Shown here in pieces: positions 1-8,308 of a stretch of 34,509 nucleotides of DNA. The first letter of the stretch is position 1. Every line of letters starts with the position of its first letter. This DNA is from Cyclobacteriaceae bacterium (GTDB taxonomy: Bacteria; Bacteroidota; Bacteroidia; Cytophagales; Cyclobacteriaceae): positions 1-34,509 of the forward strand of contig JAFIEV010000039.1 in NCBI GenBank assembly GCA_020832305.1, written 5' to 3'. A model generated the notes under the pieces. The model saw nothing but the letters and a program-made list of their open reading frames with translations. It did not search any database and was not told the DNA's origin. The position numbers and the translations under genes are program-made.

Positions 1-1
1 A

Positions 2-136
2 GGCCGAGACTTTGCCTTGAGGCTTCTTTCAGATTCGCAGTCACCTGCGACACCCTTGCCCTCAGCTAATGATTCCTACTACCAAGCTCATAGTGGACTT
101 TCACCACCAAGTTATTACCCATGCTGGGCACACTAA
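2..136 (+). other. Open frame entering from the left edge, unidentified
   Basis: An uninterrupted reading frame enters from the left edge and stops with TAA at 134-136. It gives about 44 residues ending in SPPSYYPCWAH and is rich in Ser, Pro, Tyr and Ala. No start is visible and I cannot assign a family. It may be the tail of a real gene, the end of a mobile or repeated element, or non-coding. A terminator-like hairpin begins right at its stop codon, which fits the end of a transcription unit. Confidence that it encodes protein is low. Confidence 0.25.
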
Positions 137-175
137 AAAAAAGAGGCATGCACCAAATGGCTGCCTCTTTTTTTA
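135..175. terminator. Probable bidirectional terminator
   Basis: An A-run followed by GAGGCA (143-148) pairs with TGCCTC followed by a T-run (162-174), with a 13-nt loop. The A-tract and T-tract make it work as an intrinsic terminator in both directions. It would end whatever enters from the left and could also end the leftward rsfS-ftsH transcript, whose last stop is at 307. The 176-306 stretch holds nothing else I can identify. Confidence 0.7.
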
Positions 176-306
176 TTATAATAAAGCTTTTTTAATGTGC
201 TTCAGACTCCGCTATTTACTCCGTTTCAAATACCAGCTGATTCCCATACTTCTCAAAATAACTTTTCTCACTAATTCCAAAGCCTGAAAATTTTATTGCT
301 TATCCT

Positions 307-2406
307 TTATGATGTACTGCTTTTCCCGCTACCATCACTTTCATTACCAACATTGTCGGTATCAACATCCTTCTCTTCTTCAACTTTTCCATCTTCCTCG
401 CCATTTTTCAAGGAATTCTCAGGAATTTCAGGCTTTTTCTCTTCTTTCTTTGTAGTAAATGCCTGATAAGAAGTGAGCTTGGCAAAGGGTCTGGGACCGA
501 TGATTTTTTCAAGGTCTGTCTGAAAAAGAATTTCCTTTTCCAGCAGCTCATTGGCTATTTTAATGAGAAATTCTTTTTTCTCTATCAACAATTTCTTTGT
601 TGTCTGGTATGCACTGTCTACCAGCTTTCCAACTTCTTCATCAATGATTTTTGCCGTAGATTCAGAGTAGGGCTTGGTAAAATTATACTCCGAAGATTTT
701 GAATCATAGTACGACAAATTACCCAGTTTATCATTCATGCCATATATAGCTACCATGCTGTAGGCCATTTTGGTTACCCTTTCAAGGTCTGAAAGTGCGC
801 CGGTTGATATTTTGTCAAAAATGATTTCCTCTGCTGCACGACCTCCCAGCAAGGCGCACATTTCATCGAGTAACTGCTCCGATTGATAGAGAAACTGTTC
901 TCTTGGCAGATATTGGGCATACCCTAGGGCAGCCACCCCGCGAGGCACTATGCTCACCTTTACCAGCGGATCGGTGTGTTCAAGGAACCATCCCGCCACG
1001 GCATGGCCAGCTTCATGATGCGCAACAATCTTCTTTTCATCAGGAGAAATGATCTTATTCTTTTTTTCAAGTCCGCCGATAACCCTGTCGATGGCATCAT
1101 TGAAATCAGACATTTCCACCGATTCCTTATTTTTTCTCGCCGCAATAAGTGCAGCTTCGTTACATACGTTGGCAATTTCAGCGCCGGCAAACCCGGGGGT
1201 TTGTGCAGATAGCTTTTTAGGATCAACTTCATCCGATAATTTCAGGGGTTTGAGATGCACTTTAAAAATGGCTTCTCTCCCAATGAGATCGGGTTTATCT
1301 ATTGAAATTTGACGGTCAAACCTACCAGGCCGAAGCAAGGCCGGATCTAAAACATCAGGGCGGTTACTGGCAGCCAGTATGATTACACCTGAATCTGTCG
1401 AAAAACCATCCATTTCCACCAATAAAGAGTTGAGGGTATTCTCTCTTTCATCATTAGCACCCGGCATGGCCCCTCGGCCCCGAGAACGACCAATGGCATC
1501 GATTTCATCGATAAATACTATGCATGGAGCCTTCTCCTTAGCTTGCTTAAACAAATCTCTAACCCTTGCGGCACCAACACCGACGAACATTTCGACGAAA
1601 TCTGAACCCGACAGGGAGAAGAATGGCACCCCGGCCTCTCCGGCCACAGCTTTGGCCAGAAGCGTTTTTCCTGTACCCGGTGAACCCACCAATAGAGCTC
1701 CTTTCGGAATCTTGCCTCCAAGACGTGTAAACTTAGAGGGCTCCTTGAGGAATTCCACAATTTCTTTAACCTCTTCCTTGGCTTCATCCAGTCCAGCCAC
1801 ATTGTCGAAGGTAATTTTTACTTTATTTTCTGCATCAAATAATGCTGCTTTTGATTTTCCAATGTTAAAGATTTGACCACCCGGGCCTGCGGCACCTGTC
1901 ATTCTCCTCATCAAAAACCAAAACATAAATATGATCAGAATCAAAAAACCCCAGTTTAACAGGATGTTGGAGAAATTGCTAGAATCCTCCATATAATAGC
2001 TTACCCTGTCTGATTCGGGAAGTTCGGCAAGCAAGGCATTAAGTTCTTTTTCAAATGCTGTAATGTCAGGTATTTTAAAGAAATAATGCGGCTGCTGCGA
2101 GAAAGCCCAGGAACCTTCGGGTGTGAGATTGGGATGCTTTTCACGAATTACTTCATCCTTGAGGTAAACGTTTACCTTTGCCAGGCTGCTTCTGGAATCT
2201 TGTATGACGATTTTTTTAAGTTCACCGTCTGACAACATTTTTTCAAAGCGGGCCTTTGTGATCTCCCGCTGAGGGTCGCCCGTATTAAAATAAAATACCG
2301 ATAAAAGCAACATTACAAGCGAAATAACGATCCAAAGCTGATAATTTGGCTTTGGATTTTGCTTAGGTTGCTGATTTCTCGGATTGTTAATTTCGTTTTT
2401 TGCCAT
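307..2406 (-). CDS. ftsH: ATP-dependent zinc metalloprotease FtsH
   Basis: This is the membrane-anchored AAA+ protease that degrades misfolded membrane proteins and short-lived regulators, acting as a hexamer on the cytoplasmic face of the inner membrane. Two transmembrane helices (about residues 24-42 and 148-167) flank a periplasmic segment. Visible motifs are Walker A GSPGTGKT at 241-248, Walker B IVFIDE at 296-301, the second region of homology ending at RPGRFDR (359-365), the zinc site HEAGH at 464-468 and the third ligand D540. The tail after about residue 650 is a low-complexity acidic/Lys/Ser stretch, making the 699-residue protein somewhat longer than the E. coli enzyme. The ATG at 2406 gives the usual short Asn/Pro/Gln-rich cytoplasmic start. 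It lies 59 nt downstream of rsfS on the same strand, so co-transcription is likely. Identification is secure. Confidence 0.98.
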   Translation of the reverse strand: MAKNEINNPRNQQPKQNPKPNYQLWIVISLVMLLLSVFYFNTGDPQREITKARFEKMLSDGELKKIVIQDSRSSLAKVNVYLKDEVIREKHPNLTPEGSWAFSQQPHYFFKIPDITAFEKELNALLAELPESDRVSYYMEDSSNFSNILLNWGFLILIIFMFWFLMRRMTGAAGPGGQIFNIGKSKAALFDAENKVKITFDNVAGLDEAKEEVKEIVEFLKEPSKFTRLGGKIPKGALLVGSPGTGKTLLAKAVAGEAGVPFFSLSGSDFVEMFVGVGAARVRDLFKQAKEKAPCIVFIDEIDAIGRSRGRGAMPGANDERENTLNSLLVEMDGFSTDSGVIILAASNRPDVLDPALLRPGRFDRQISIDKPDLIGREAIFKVHLKPLKLSDEVDPKKLSAQTPGFAGAEIANVCNEAALIAARKNKESVEMSDFNDAIDRVIGGLEKKNKIISPDEKKIVAHHEAGHAVAGWFLEHTDPLVKVSIVPRGVAALGYAQYLPREQFLYQSEQLLDEMCALLGGRAAEEIIFDKISTGALSDLERVTKMAYSMVAIYGMNDKLGNLSYYDSKSSEYNFTKPYSESTAKIIDEEVGKLVDSAYQTTKKLLIEKKEFLIKIANELLEKEILFQTDLEKIIGPRPFAKLTSYQAFTTKKEEKKPEIPENSLKNGEEDGKVEEEKDVDTDNVGNESDGSGKSSTS

Positions 2407-2465
2407 TATGCCAAATAAAATAATACATCTTTACTTTAACTCTTTATAATCCACAAAGTTTAGTG

Positions 2466-2837
2466 CTACTCATCTATATAGGTCAGATCTGCATCTCCCC
2501 ATAAGTCTTCAAGCGAAAAGTAGGTCCTTATGTCTTTCTGAAAAATATGAACCACTACATCTACATAATCCAGTAAAACCCATTGCTTATTTTGCAGACC
2601 CTCAATATGCCAGGGATGCTGTCGGGTCTCTTTATGTACTTCTTTTTCAATTGATTCTCGTATGGCATCAATCTGTGCCTCCGAATTTCCAGTGCATATA
2701 ATAAAGTAATCCGCTACGGAACTACCTACCTTTTGAAGGTTTAACATTACAATGTCGCTGCCCTTTTTTTCCTGAATACCTTTAACGACAATATTGCTTA
2801 ACTGTTCTGCAGTTGTTTTATCTTTGTTGCTTATCAT
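2466..2837 (-). CDS. rsfS: Ribosomal silencing factor RsfS
   Basis: RsfS (Iojap/DUF143 family) binds large-subunit protein uL14 and blocks subunit joining when nutrients are scarce. The 123-residue length is normal. Family features visible are the GSDIVMLNLQKV segment (about 27-38), ADYFIICTGNSEAQIDAI (about 43-60), the HPWHIEGL segment (about 74-81) and WVLLDYVDVVVHIF (about 86-99). It is probably the first gene of a leftward unit with ftsH, an order frequent in Bacteroidota. Its ATG at 2837 is 38 bp from the divergent biotin-ligase gene, so the two promoters must share that short interval. Identification is secure. Confidence 0.95.
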   Translation of the reverse strand: MISNKDKTTAEQLSNIVVKGIQEKKGSDIVMLNLQKVGSSVADYFIICTGNSEAQIDAIRESIEKEVHKETRQHPWHIEGLQNKQWVLLDYVDVVVHIFQKDIRTYFSLEDLWGDADLTYIDE

Positions 2838-2875
2838 TCAATTTTTTTATTGACCAGTAAATTTAAGAAAATATA

Positions 2876-3637
2876 TTGCACAAAATTTTCACCAAAACGG
2901 CTTTTCTCGGTAAAAATGTACATCATATGCCAAGTTGTCATTCTACCAATGACATAGCGGCTGAATGGATCGGTAAAAATAAGGCAAAACATGGAGATTT
3001 GTTCATTACTGATTACCAAACCAATGGCAGGGGACAAAGAGGAAATACCTGGGAAACCCAACCTGACAGAAATCTAACGTTTTCCATTGTACTTCAAGTA
3101 CCTTTTATCAAACCCAAAGAAAATTTTTTGTTAACGGTTTTGTGCTCGCTCAGTCTTTATGATACGTTGGTGTCCTATTTAAATACGGGGATTTACATAA
3201 AATGGCCTAATGATATGTATTATTACGATGAAAAAATCACCGGCCTCCTCATTGAAAATTTCGTCAAGGGCAACGTTATCGACTTTTGCATCGCCGGTAT
3301 TGGCCTAAATGTAAATCAATTATATTTCAATACTCCACGCGCAACAAGTATGGCGGCAGTCGCTGGTCAAACTTTTGAACTGAACGAGGTACTCCAAACA
3401 CTTTTACTCTGCTTTGAAAAAAGGTATAATGCCTTGCAGCAAGGAAATAAAAAAGAATTGAAGCTTGAATATTGTCAGAAATTATACCGTCTTGATCAGG
3501 CCCATTCATTTAAATCCACAGAAAATGAATTATTTACCGGTATTATACGCTCAGTAAATGACACAGGCTATCTAATGGTGGAAGTCAATGGAAAAATCAG
3601 ACCATTTGATCTGAAAGAAATTTCATTTGTAATCTGA
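2876..3637 (+). CDS. birA: Biotin-[acetyl-CoA-carboxylase] ligase
   Basis: This enzyme makes biotinyl-AMP and transfers biotin to the carrier domain of biotin-dependent carboxylases. Visible motifs are CHSTND (21-26), the biotinyl-AMP loop GRGQRG (51-56) with W59, KWPND (109-113), the catalytic-region Lys K120 before ITG, and GIGLNVNQ (141-148). A small C-terminal domain (about 210-253) follows. There is no N-terminal winged helix, so it is a monofunctional ligase, not a repressor. The start is a TTG at 2876. I prefer it because residues 2-17 (including FLGKN) look like the family's N-terminal strand, whereas the next in-frame ATG at 2927 would remove it. An A+T-rich TATATTGC overlaps this start, so a promoter there with a later start cannot be excluded. 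Confidence 0.92.
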   Translation: MHKIFTKTAFLGKNVHHMPSCHSTNDIAAEWIGKNKAKHGDLFITDYQTNGRGQRGNTWETQPDRNLTFSIVLQVPFIKPKENFLLTVLCSLSLYDTLVSYLNTGIYIKWPNDMYYYDEKITGLLIENFVKGNVIDFCIAGIGLNVNQLYFNTPRATSMAAVAGQTFELNEVLQTLLLCFEKRYNALQQGNKKELKLEYCQKLYRLDQAHSFKSTENELFTGIIRSVNDTGYLMVEVNGKIRPFDLKEISFVI

Positions 3638-3707
3638 TGGCATCATACAATGGTTGAAGAAAATAAAATAATGTCAGCCATATATTAGTTTTTGAACCTG
3701 CATCAAA

Positions 3708-3962
3708 TTAATCCTCCTGAAAATGCTGCCTGCACCACTCTTCGGAGTGGGCCGTGGCCGGTTCATCGGTGTAAAACAAGGCACTTACCCTTAATCCTTC
3801 CTCTTTAGCATGTGAAATTATCTTATTTGCCAAAGGGAAATATTGCAGGCTGAGCTCCATTCCAGCTATAAAAAGCCAGATGCAAAACATGCCGCCGATC
3901 AGCCTCAAAACCTTTCTGTATTTTTCCGGCATACTGATGAACAAACAGTTTTTCATAAGCAT
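3708..3962 (-). CDS. Small single-span membrane protein, function unknown
   Basis: A polypeptide of about 84 residues with one clear hydrophobic helix (LIGGMFCIWLFIAGMEL) after a short basic stretch. A polar C-terminus contains ALFYTDEPATAHSEEWCRQHF. Its ATG at 3962 overlaps the stop of the upstream exporter gene (TGATG), and a second ATG lies at 3956, so translational coupling is likely. A start further upstream at 4010 would lie entirely inside the exporter gene and is less plausible. I do not recognise a family. Position suggests an accessory to the YeiH-type exporter, but that is inference. The alternative is a non-coding tail. Confidence 0.55.
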   Translation of the reverse strand: MLMKNCLFISMPEKYRKVLRLIGGMFCIWLFIAGMELSLQYFPLANKIISHAKEEGLRVSALFYTDEPATAHSEEWCRQHFQED

Positions 3963-5653
3963 CAGAGTGAATTGGTGATATGTGGAAATACCAGGTAAAA
4001 CATGATCCATGCCATAAGCAGGGTGAGCATAAGGTTAAACGACTGGCCGCAGATATACAAGGTTAATGCCTTGCCATCTTTGAAATACCCTTTTAAGATT
4101 CGGAAGTTGGTCGATAAGCCTATACTTACAAAAGCAAGACAGAAAAGCCATTCCCTGAGGTTTTTTATAAACCCCCTGGCCATCCCTTGATCGAGCAGTG
4201 CATTGCCCAATTCATTACCAATGGAGCTATGGATGACTGAAAATAGGATTGAAGCACCCAAAAAGCCCAGGATAAATTTTGGAAATCTAAGCCAAATTTC
4301 TGCCAGCCCTACCTTGCTTCCTTTTTCCTTATCTACTTTCATAGACCAATACATAGCAACACCCAGTGCCACAAGACCAATTAAAATATTTTGAATCATC
4401 TTAATGGTAGCCGCTACATTGAGCGCTTTTTCTCCCAGGAAGGCCCCGGCAGCCACCACTGCACCGGTAGAATCAATGGTGCCTCCTATCCAGGCACCTC
4501 CTAAGATTTCGGGCAGGCCAAGTAACTTGATAAGTGCCGGAAGTAAAATCATCATTACAGCGGTAAAAATCATAGACAAGCCTATGGCCAGGGTAAGTTC
4601 TTCTTTTTTGGCCCGGCAGGCAGCTGCAACAGCAATGGCAGCAGACACACCACAGACCGACATATCAGCACTGATGGTGATGTTCAATGTCTTTGATTGA
4701 ATTTTTAGGATTTTTTGACCAAACCAAAAGGTGGTAATTAACACAATGGGGGTTACCACCCAGGCCACAAAAATACCAGGCAAACCAATGGCCAGAATTT
4801 TGCTGAACAAAATCTCGGATCCCAGTAAAACCAATCCTGTTTTTATATAGAATTCAGGCATTGCCGCCTTAAGCAACCAGGAAGGTGTACCTATGGTATT
4901 ACTAATTAAAAGTCCTATCACTATGGCCCAGGCAGCATATCCAAAACCCCAGTAAACCATGGTGCTGTGTTCTCCTATAATATAGGATATCAATGCAATG
5001 ATATATATCCCCCCAAAACCTGCCGCAAAAGTTCTGAATTTCACCCCCATAAAAAAGGCCCCTATACCAAATATTGCGGCCAATAAAAGCCCCAGCATGA
5101 GTAAAGCTGGAATGTAATTATAATCCCCGTTGAATTTCTTTTTTGCAGCAGCAAGGCTCTCCTGTTCACTCATCCAGTTTGCAATGCTTTGCTGGGCCTG
5201 CTCATTTAATCTTTCATCGGCAAAAGACGCTTTTCGCGCGTTTTCAGTAAGTTCAATGGCAGTGGTCCTTGACGCAGCCGCACTCTCTGTAAGTTCGGCG
5301 AGTGCTGCCGGCATTTCCTGTTTTTGCATCAGTGAATTCAGTGGGTTCCCCTCCCATTTGTTGGGTTTTACCGGCAGCTTTTTCAAAAAATCTGCCACGG
5401 CATTATTTCCTCCCTTGAGGCCTTTTAGCTTTTCGCGGGTTTCATAATAATCTACCGTTCTAAATGGTGCACTTTTTTCTGCCTGGCTCAACTCAGATTG
5501 CAGGGAAGCTCTTTTTTGCTGCACATATCCGTAATCAAAAAAGAATATCAATCCTATGGTCAGAAAAAAAGCACCAAGCCAGATGGCCCAGTAGTCTTCT
5601 TTTGACACCAGAATTTTCAGGATATTTTTCATCTGTTTATATTTAGTTTTCAT
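3962..5653 (-). CDS. YeiH-family putative sulfate exporter with N-terminal extension
   Basis: This polytopic inner-membrane protein belongs to the YeiH/Cons_hypoth698 family, annotated as putative sulfate exporters although the substrate is poorly proven. The family core starts near residue 178 and contains SADMSVCGVSAAIAVAAAC and GGTIDSTGAVVAAGAFLGE, both characteristic, with about ten hydrophobic helices. Unlike the roughly 350-residue E. coli YeiH, this 563-residue protein has an extra N-terminal helix (about 22-40) followed by some 130 polar, Ala/Glu/Lys-rich residues predicted helical. Two starts are possible, ATG 5653 or ATG 5632; both leave the first helix intact. The small membrane-protein gene downstream overlaps its stop. 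A 13-bp inverted repeat lies 42-88 bp upstream of the start and may be an operator. Confidence 0.85.
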   Translation of the reverse strand: MKTKYKQMKNILKILVSKEDYWAIWLGAFFLTIGLIFFFDYGYVQQKRASLQSELSQAEKSAPFRTVDYYETREKLKGLKGGNNAVADFLKKLPVKPNKWEGNPLNSLMQKQEMPAALAELTESAAASRTTAIELTENARKASFADERLNEQAQQSIANWMSEQESLAAAKKKFNGDYNYIPALLMLGLLLAAIFGIGAFFMGVKFRTFAAGFGGIYIIALISYIIGEHSTMVYWGFGYAAWAIVIGLLISNTIGTPSWLLKAAMPEFYIKTGLVLLGSEILFSKILAIGLPGIFVAWVVTPIVLITTFWFGQKILKIQSKTLNITISADMSVCGVSAAIAVAAACRAKKEELTLAIGLSMIFTAVMMILLPALIKLLGLPEILGGAWIGGTIDSTGAVVAAGAFLGEKALNVAATIKMIQNILIGLVALGVAMYWSMKVDKEKGSKVGLAEIWLRFPKFILGFLGASILFSVIHSSIGNELGNALLDQGMARGFIKNLREWLFCLAFVSIGLSTNFRILKGYFKDGKALTLYICGQSFNLMLTLLMAWIMFYLVFPHITNSL

Positions 5654-5694
5654 CGGTCAGAACTTGCCCCCTTTTTTCGGAACAGAACCTCTGA

Positions 5695-5741
5695 CGACTA
5701 AAATAATAAATAGACACACAGGGCTATGATTATTTTAGTCG
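5695..5741. promoter_or_regulatory. 13-bp inverted repeat between exporter gene and def
   Basis: CGACTAAAATAAT at 5695-5707 is matched perfectly by its reverse complement at 5729-5741, with a 21-nt spacer. It sits in the divergent intergenic region, 42 bp upstream of the exporter start. No T-run follows on either strand that would suggest a terminator. It could be a two-half-site operator or an RNA hairpin in the exporter leader. Function is inferred from position only. Confidence 0.45.
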
Positions 5742-5922
5742 TGTCGGTTTCATAGCATTGTAAGTAAATATTGGCAATTCACAAATCTAAGGATTGTTGC
5801 GGGCTGGCAGAATACTTTTTTTCATTAATTCTATGCCAAATGTAGGTGCAGCGACATGCCGTAACCAGTAATTCAAAGAAAGCAGGGCACAGGTATTTTT
5901 TAAGAATATTAAAATGAATTCG

Positions 5923-5930
5923 TAAATTCG
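5923..5930 (+). promoter_or_regulatory. Possible -7 element for def
   Basis: TAAATTCG lies 33 nt upstream of the def ATG and resembles the Bacteroidota -7 consensus TAnnTTTG with one mismatch. No convincing -33 TTG was seen at the expected distance. This is a weak call. Confidence 0.3.
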
Positions 5931-5962
5931 CGGCAAAATTTATATTGAAAAACAAAAGGTTT

Positions 5963-6517
5963 ATGATTTATCCTATAGTGGCTTACGGTCATCCGGTATT
6001 GAAAAGAAAGGCCAAAGATATCGAAGGGAATTCTGAGGAATTACAGCAACTGATTACAGATATGTTTGAGACGATGTATAATGCCAATGGCATTGGCCTG
6101 GCTGCCCCTCAGATTGGTAAGGATATACGGCTTTTTATTACGGATGGAACGCCATTGGAAGATGAAAGCATGAAGGACTTTAAAAAAGTTTTTATAAATC
6201 CAGAAATCATAGAAGAAGAAGGTGATGACTGGCCGTATGAAGAAGGCTGTTTGAGCATACCCGGTGTTCACGAAGAAATTATGCGGTCTGAAGAGCTCAC
6301 CATTAGGTATTTCGATGAAAAATGGCAGGAAAAAACCGAACGTTTTAGCGGAATGAAAGCGCGCATTATTCAGCACGAATACGACCATATCGAAGGCATA
6401 CTGTTTACCGACCACCTGTCGGCTTTCAAAAAACGATTGCTCAAATCGCGTCTTACCAACATCAGTAAAGGGGCAGTAAGTGTATCTTATCGCATGATTT
6501 TCCCCGATAAAAAGTAG
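5963..6517 (+). CDS. def: Peptide deformylase
   Basis: Removes the formyl group from the N-terminal methionine of new proteins, using a metal held by one Cys and two His. The three family motifs are present: GIGLAAPQ (43-50), EGCLS (94-98, metal-ligand Cys96) and HEYDH (138-142). Length is 184 residues from the ATG at 5963, normal for the family. An in-frame TTG at 5945 would add six residues (MKNKRF), but the MIYPIVAYG start matches the usual beginning of these enzymes. Followed after 1 nt by a nitrilase-family gene, so the two almost certainly share a transcript. Confidence 0.96.
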   Translation: MIYPIVAYGHPVLKRKAKDIEGNSEELQQLITDMFETMYNANGIGLAAPQIGKDIRLFITDGTPLEDESMKDFKKVFINPEIIEEEGDDWPYEEGCLSIPGVHEEIMRSEELTIRYFDEKWQEKTERFSGMKARIIQHEYDHIEGILFTDHLSAFKKRLLKSRLTNISKGAVSVSYRMIFPDKK

Positions 6518-6518
6518 C

Positions 6519-7316
6519 ATGAAAGACAGCCTCACCCTCAAGCTGATTCAGACAGACCTCTACTGGGAAAGTAAAGATGCCAACCTCGGGATGCTGGAGG
6601 AAAAAATATGGCAAGTAGAAGGTGATTGCGATGTAATTGTACTTCCGGAAATGTTTACCACAGGTTTTACCATGAATGCTCCGCCCCATAGTGAGCTCAT
6701 GAATATGAAAACCATGAAGTGGATGAAGCAAATGGCTTTGCAAACGGGTGCCCTTATGCTGGGCAGCTTTATTGTGAGGGAGAACAGTCATTACTACAAT
6801 CGTCTGCTGTGGGTTGAACCAGATGGACAGGTGCTGATCTATGACAAAAAGCATCTTTTTAGCATGGCCGGCGAGCATGAAATTTTTTCACCAGGTCAAC
6901 AGCTTTTGGTGGCAGAATGGAAAGGCTGGAAAATCTGTCCTTTGATTTGCTATGATTTGCGCTTTCCGGTGTGGAGCCGCAATCGCCTCAATGGAGATGA
7001 GCTGTTATATGATGTGCTGATTTATGTAGCCAACTGGCCCGCGGCACGCATTCAGGCCTGGGATATACTGCTCAAAGCCCGGGCCATAGAGAATCTTTGT
7101 TATACCGTGGCGGTGAACCGCACCGGAACCGATGAAAATGGCATCTTGTATAATGGCCATTCGGCAGCCATTGATCCGAAGGGAAATCTCCTGGGCCCGG
7201 TGTCAGAAACACCTGAAATCATTTCTGTTATCCTGCAAAAAGACGAACTTTTGCGATACCGACAAAAATTCCCTGCCCATCGGGATGCTGATGATTTTTT
7301 CCTGAAAGGGTCTTAG
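6519..7316 (+). CDS. Nitrilase-family amidohydrolase, omega-amidase (YafV/Nit2) type
   Basis: A carbon-nitrogen hydrolase with the Glu-Lys-Cys catalytic triad: E44 in LPEMF, K110 in YDKKHLF and C144 in CYDLRFP. The TTGF after the Glu and the GHSAAIDP segment point to the YafV/Nit2 omega-amidase branch. That branch hydrolyses alpha-ketoglutaramate or alpha-ketosuccinamate to the keto acid and ammonia and is a metabolite-repair enzyme. Length of 265 residues is typical and no signal peptide is present, so it is cytoplasmic. The start is 1 nt after the def stop, indicating an operon. The family call is firm; the exact substrate is inferred from motif resemblance. Confidence 0.9.
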   Translation: MKDSLTLKLIQTDLYWESKDANLGMLEEKIWQVEGDCDVIVLPEMFTTGFTMNAPPHSELMNMKTMKWMKQMALQTGALMLGSFIVRENSHYYNRLLWVEPDGQVLIYDKKHLFSMAGEHEIFSPGQQLLVAEWKGWKICPLICYDLRFPVWSRNRLNGDELLYDVLIYVANWPAARIQAWDILLKARAIENLCYTVAVNRTGTDENGILYNGHSAAIDPKGNLLGPVSETPEIISVILQKDELLRYRQKFPAHRDADDFFLKGS

Positions 7317-7348
7317 TCAGTGGTTTTTACTGACCTTAGTTTGATTCA

Positions 7349-7545
7349 CTATACCTCGCCAATCTCAAATCGCTAATCAGGGTTAAAATAAAGGCATGCA
7401 ATAGCAAATATGCGATATGTGATTTCAGATCTATACTTCACCAATCTCAAATCGCTAATCAGGATTAAAATAAAGATATGCGATAGCAAATATGCGATAT
7501 GTGATTTCAGATTTATACTTCACCAATTAATTTAAACTCTACCCA
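7349..7545. repeat. Two tandem 82-bp repeats plus shared 33-bp tail
   Basis: Copy A (7349-7430) and copy B (7431-7512) are near-identical 82-bp units, beginning CTATAC(C/T)TC and ending GATTTCAGAT, with only a handful of base differences. They are followed by a 33-nt tail (7513-7545) ending in CTCTACCCA. The same unit and tail recur at 8037-8165. No coding frame runs through them. Function unknown. Confidence 0.85.
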
Positions 7546-8036
7546 CGCTTTCTTTACCCTCCCTCTTGTTGGTGTTTTTCCACCAACAAGCACTGAAACC
7601 CCTACACCTGACTTTGTATGATGTTTCACCCGCAAATTTTTCTTCCACTGCCGTCGTGGCACCTGTCCCCACGTGATTCTGTACACTTTACACTTTATAT
7701 CATTGATAATCAATGCATTTAAAGGCAGGAAAGAACATGCGGCAAGCGCCCCCTGGCTGGTTTTTTTATAGATCCGACACCCTCCGGGGTCGATTGTATA
7801 GCATCGGCATTTGTGCTATAGACATTAGAATCCTACGGATTCAGGGCTTTCTGATTATATATGAAAGCACTCTCAAAACGTCGATCTTTAGTCTTTGTCT
7901 GTGACAAGGACTGGAAACTCAGATACCTTTACCGATAGTTTCTCCGTGCAGCTTACTGACAATAGGTTATTCGTGGCAAATTAAGTCGTTCTGTGAAATA
8001 CATTTTTTGATAATCATCTTTGTATTGGGGTGGGTT
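7546..8036. other. Gene-less segment with several hairpins, flanked by repeats
   Basis: This 491-bp segment lies between the two repeat blocks and has no convincing gene. It contains a chain of hairpins. A 10-bp perfect stem, CTTGTTGGTG/CACCAACAAG, is at 7565-7590. A G+C-rich hairpin is at 7774-7792. TATAGCA/TGCTATA is at 7797-7820, GAATCC/GGATTC at 7828-7842, and an imperfect 10-bp hairpin at about 7890-7912. Short frames cross it on both strands, but their low-complexity translations look incidental. It resembles the hairpin-rich dispersed intergenic repeats seen in this phylum, though I cannot name a family. Confidence 0.6.
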
Positions 8037-8165
8037 CTATACCTCGCCAATCTCAAATCGCCAATCTCAAATCGCTAATCAGGATTAAAATAAAGATATG
8101 CGATAGCAGATATGCAATATGTGATTTCAGACCTATACCTCACCAATTAATTTAAACTCTACCCA
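8037..8165. repeat. Third copy of the 82-bp repeat, with 14-bp internal duplication
   Basis: 8037-8132 matches the 82-bp unit at 7349-7512. It is 96 bp long because the 14-bp GCCAATCTCAAATC motif is duplicated near its start. It is followed by the same 33-nt tail (8133-8165) seen after copy B. The shared tail shows that the repeat plus tail duplicated as one unit. Confidence 0.85.
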
Positions 8166-8308
8166 ACGAGCTCTCAGCTACGAGCCAACTTGCTACGAGC
8201 TTTATTCGATTCAACAATTCAACACATCAACAATTCAACAACTAACCAACTCACCACTAAACACCCATCACCCATTCTGCATCACGGATTACGCATCACG
8301 AACCTTTA
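8166..8308. other. Low-complexity spacer before hemE 3' end
   Basis: A+C-rich, simple-sequence-like DNA with short reiterations: GCTACGAGC-type words near 8175-8200, CAACAATTCAAC twice around 8213-8240, and GCATCACG-type words near 8279-8300. No gene, promoter or terminator is recognisable. It looks like slippage-prone degenerate spacer. Confidence 0.5.

Noticed and set aside
1379-1876. 165-codon frame on the plus strand inside ftsH
   Set aside because: It is antisense to the conserved ATPase core of ftsH and its translation is Ser/Pro/Leu-rich with no recognisable motif; a shadow of the real gene.
7513-7904. Two short frames (66 and 63 codons) in the repeat-rich spacer
   Set aside because: They run through hairpins and repeat tails, lack plausible starts, and look like translations of repeated intergenic DNA.
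7349-8165. Possible CRISPR array
   Set aside because: Units are 82-96 bp, directly abutting or far apart, with no regular 25-40 bp repeats separated by unique spacers.
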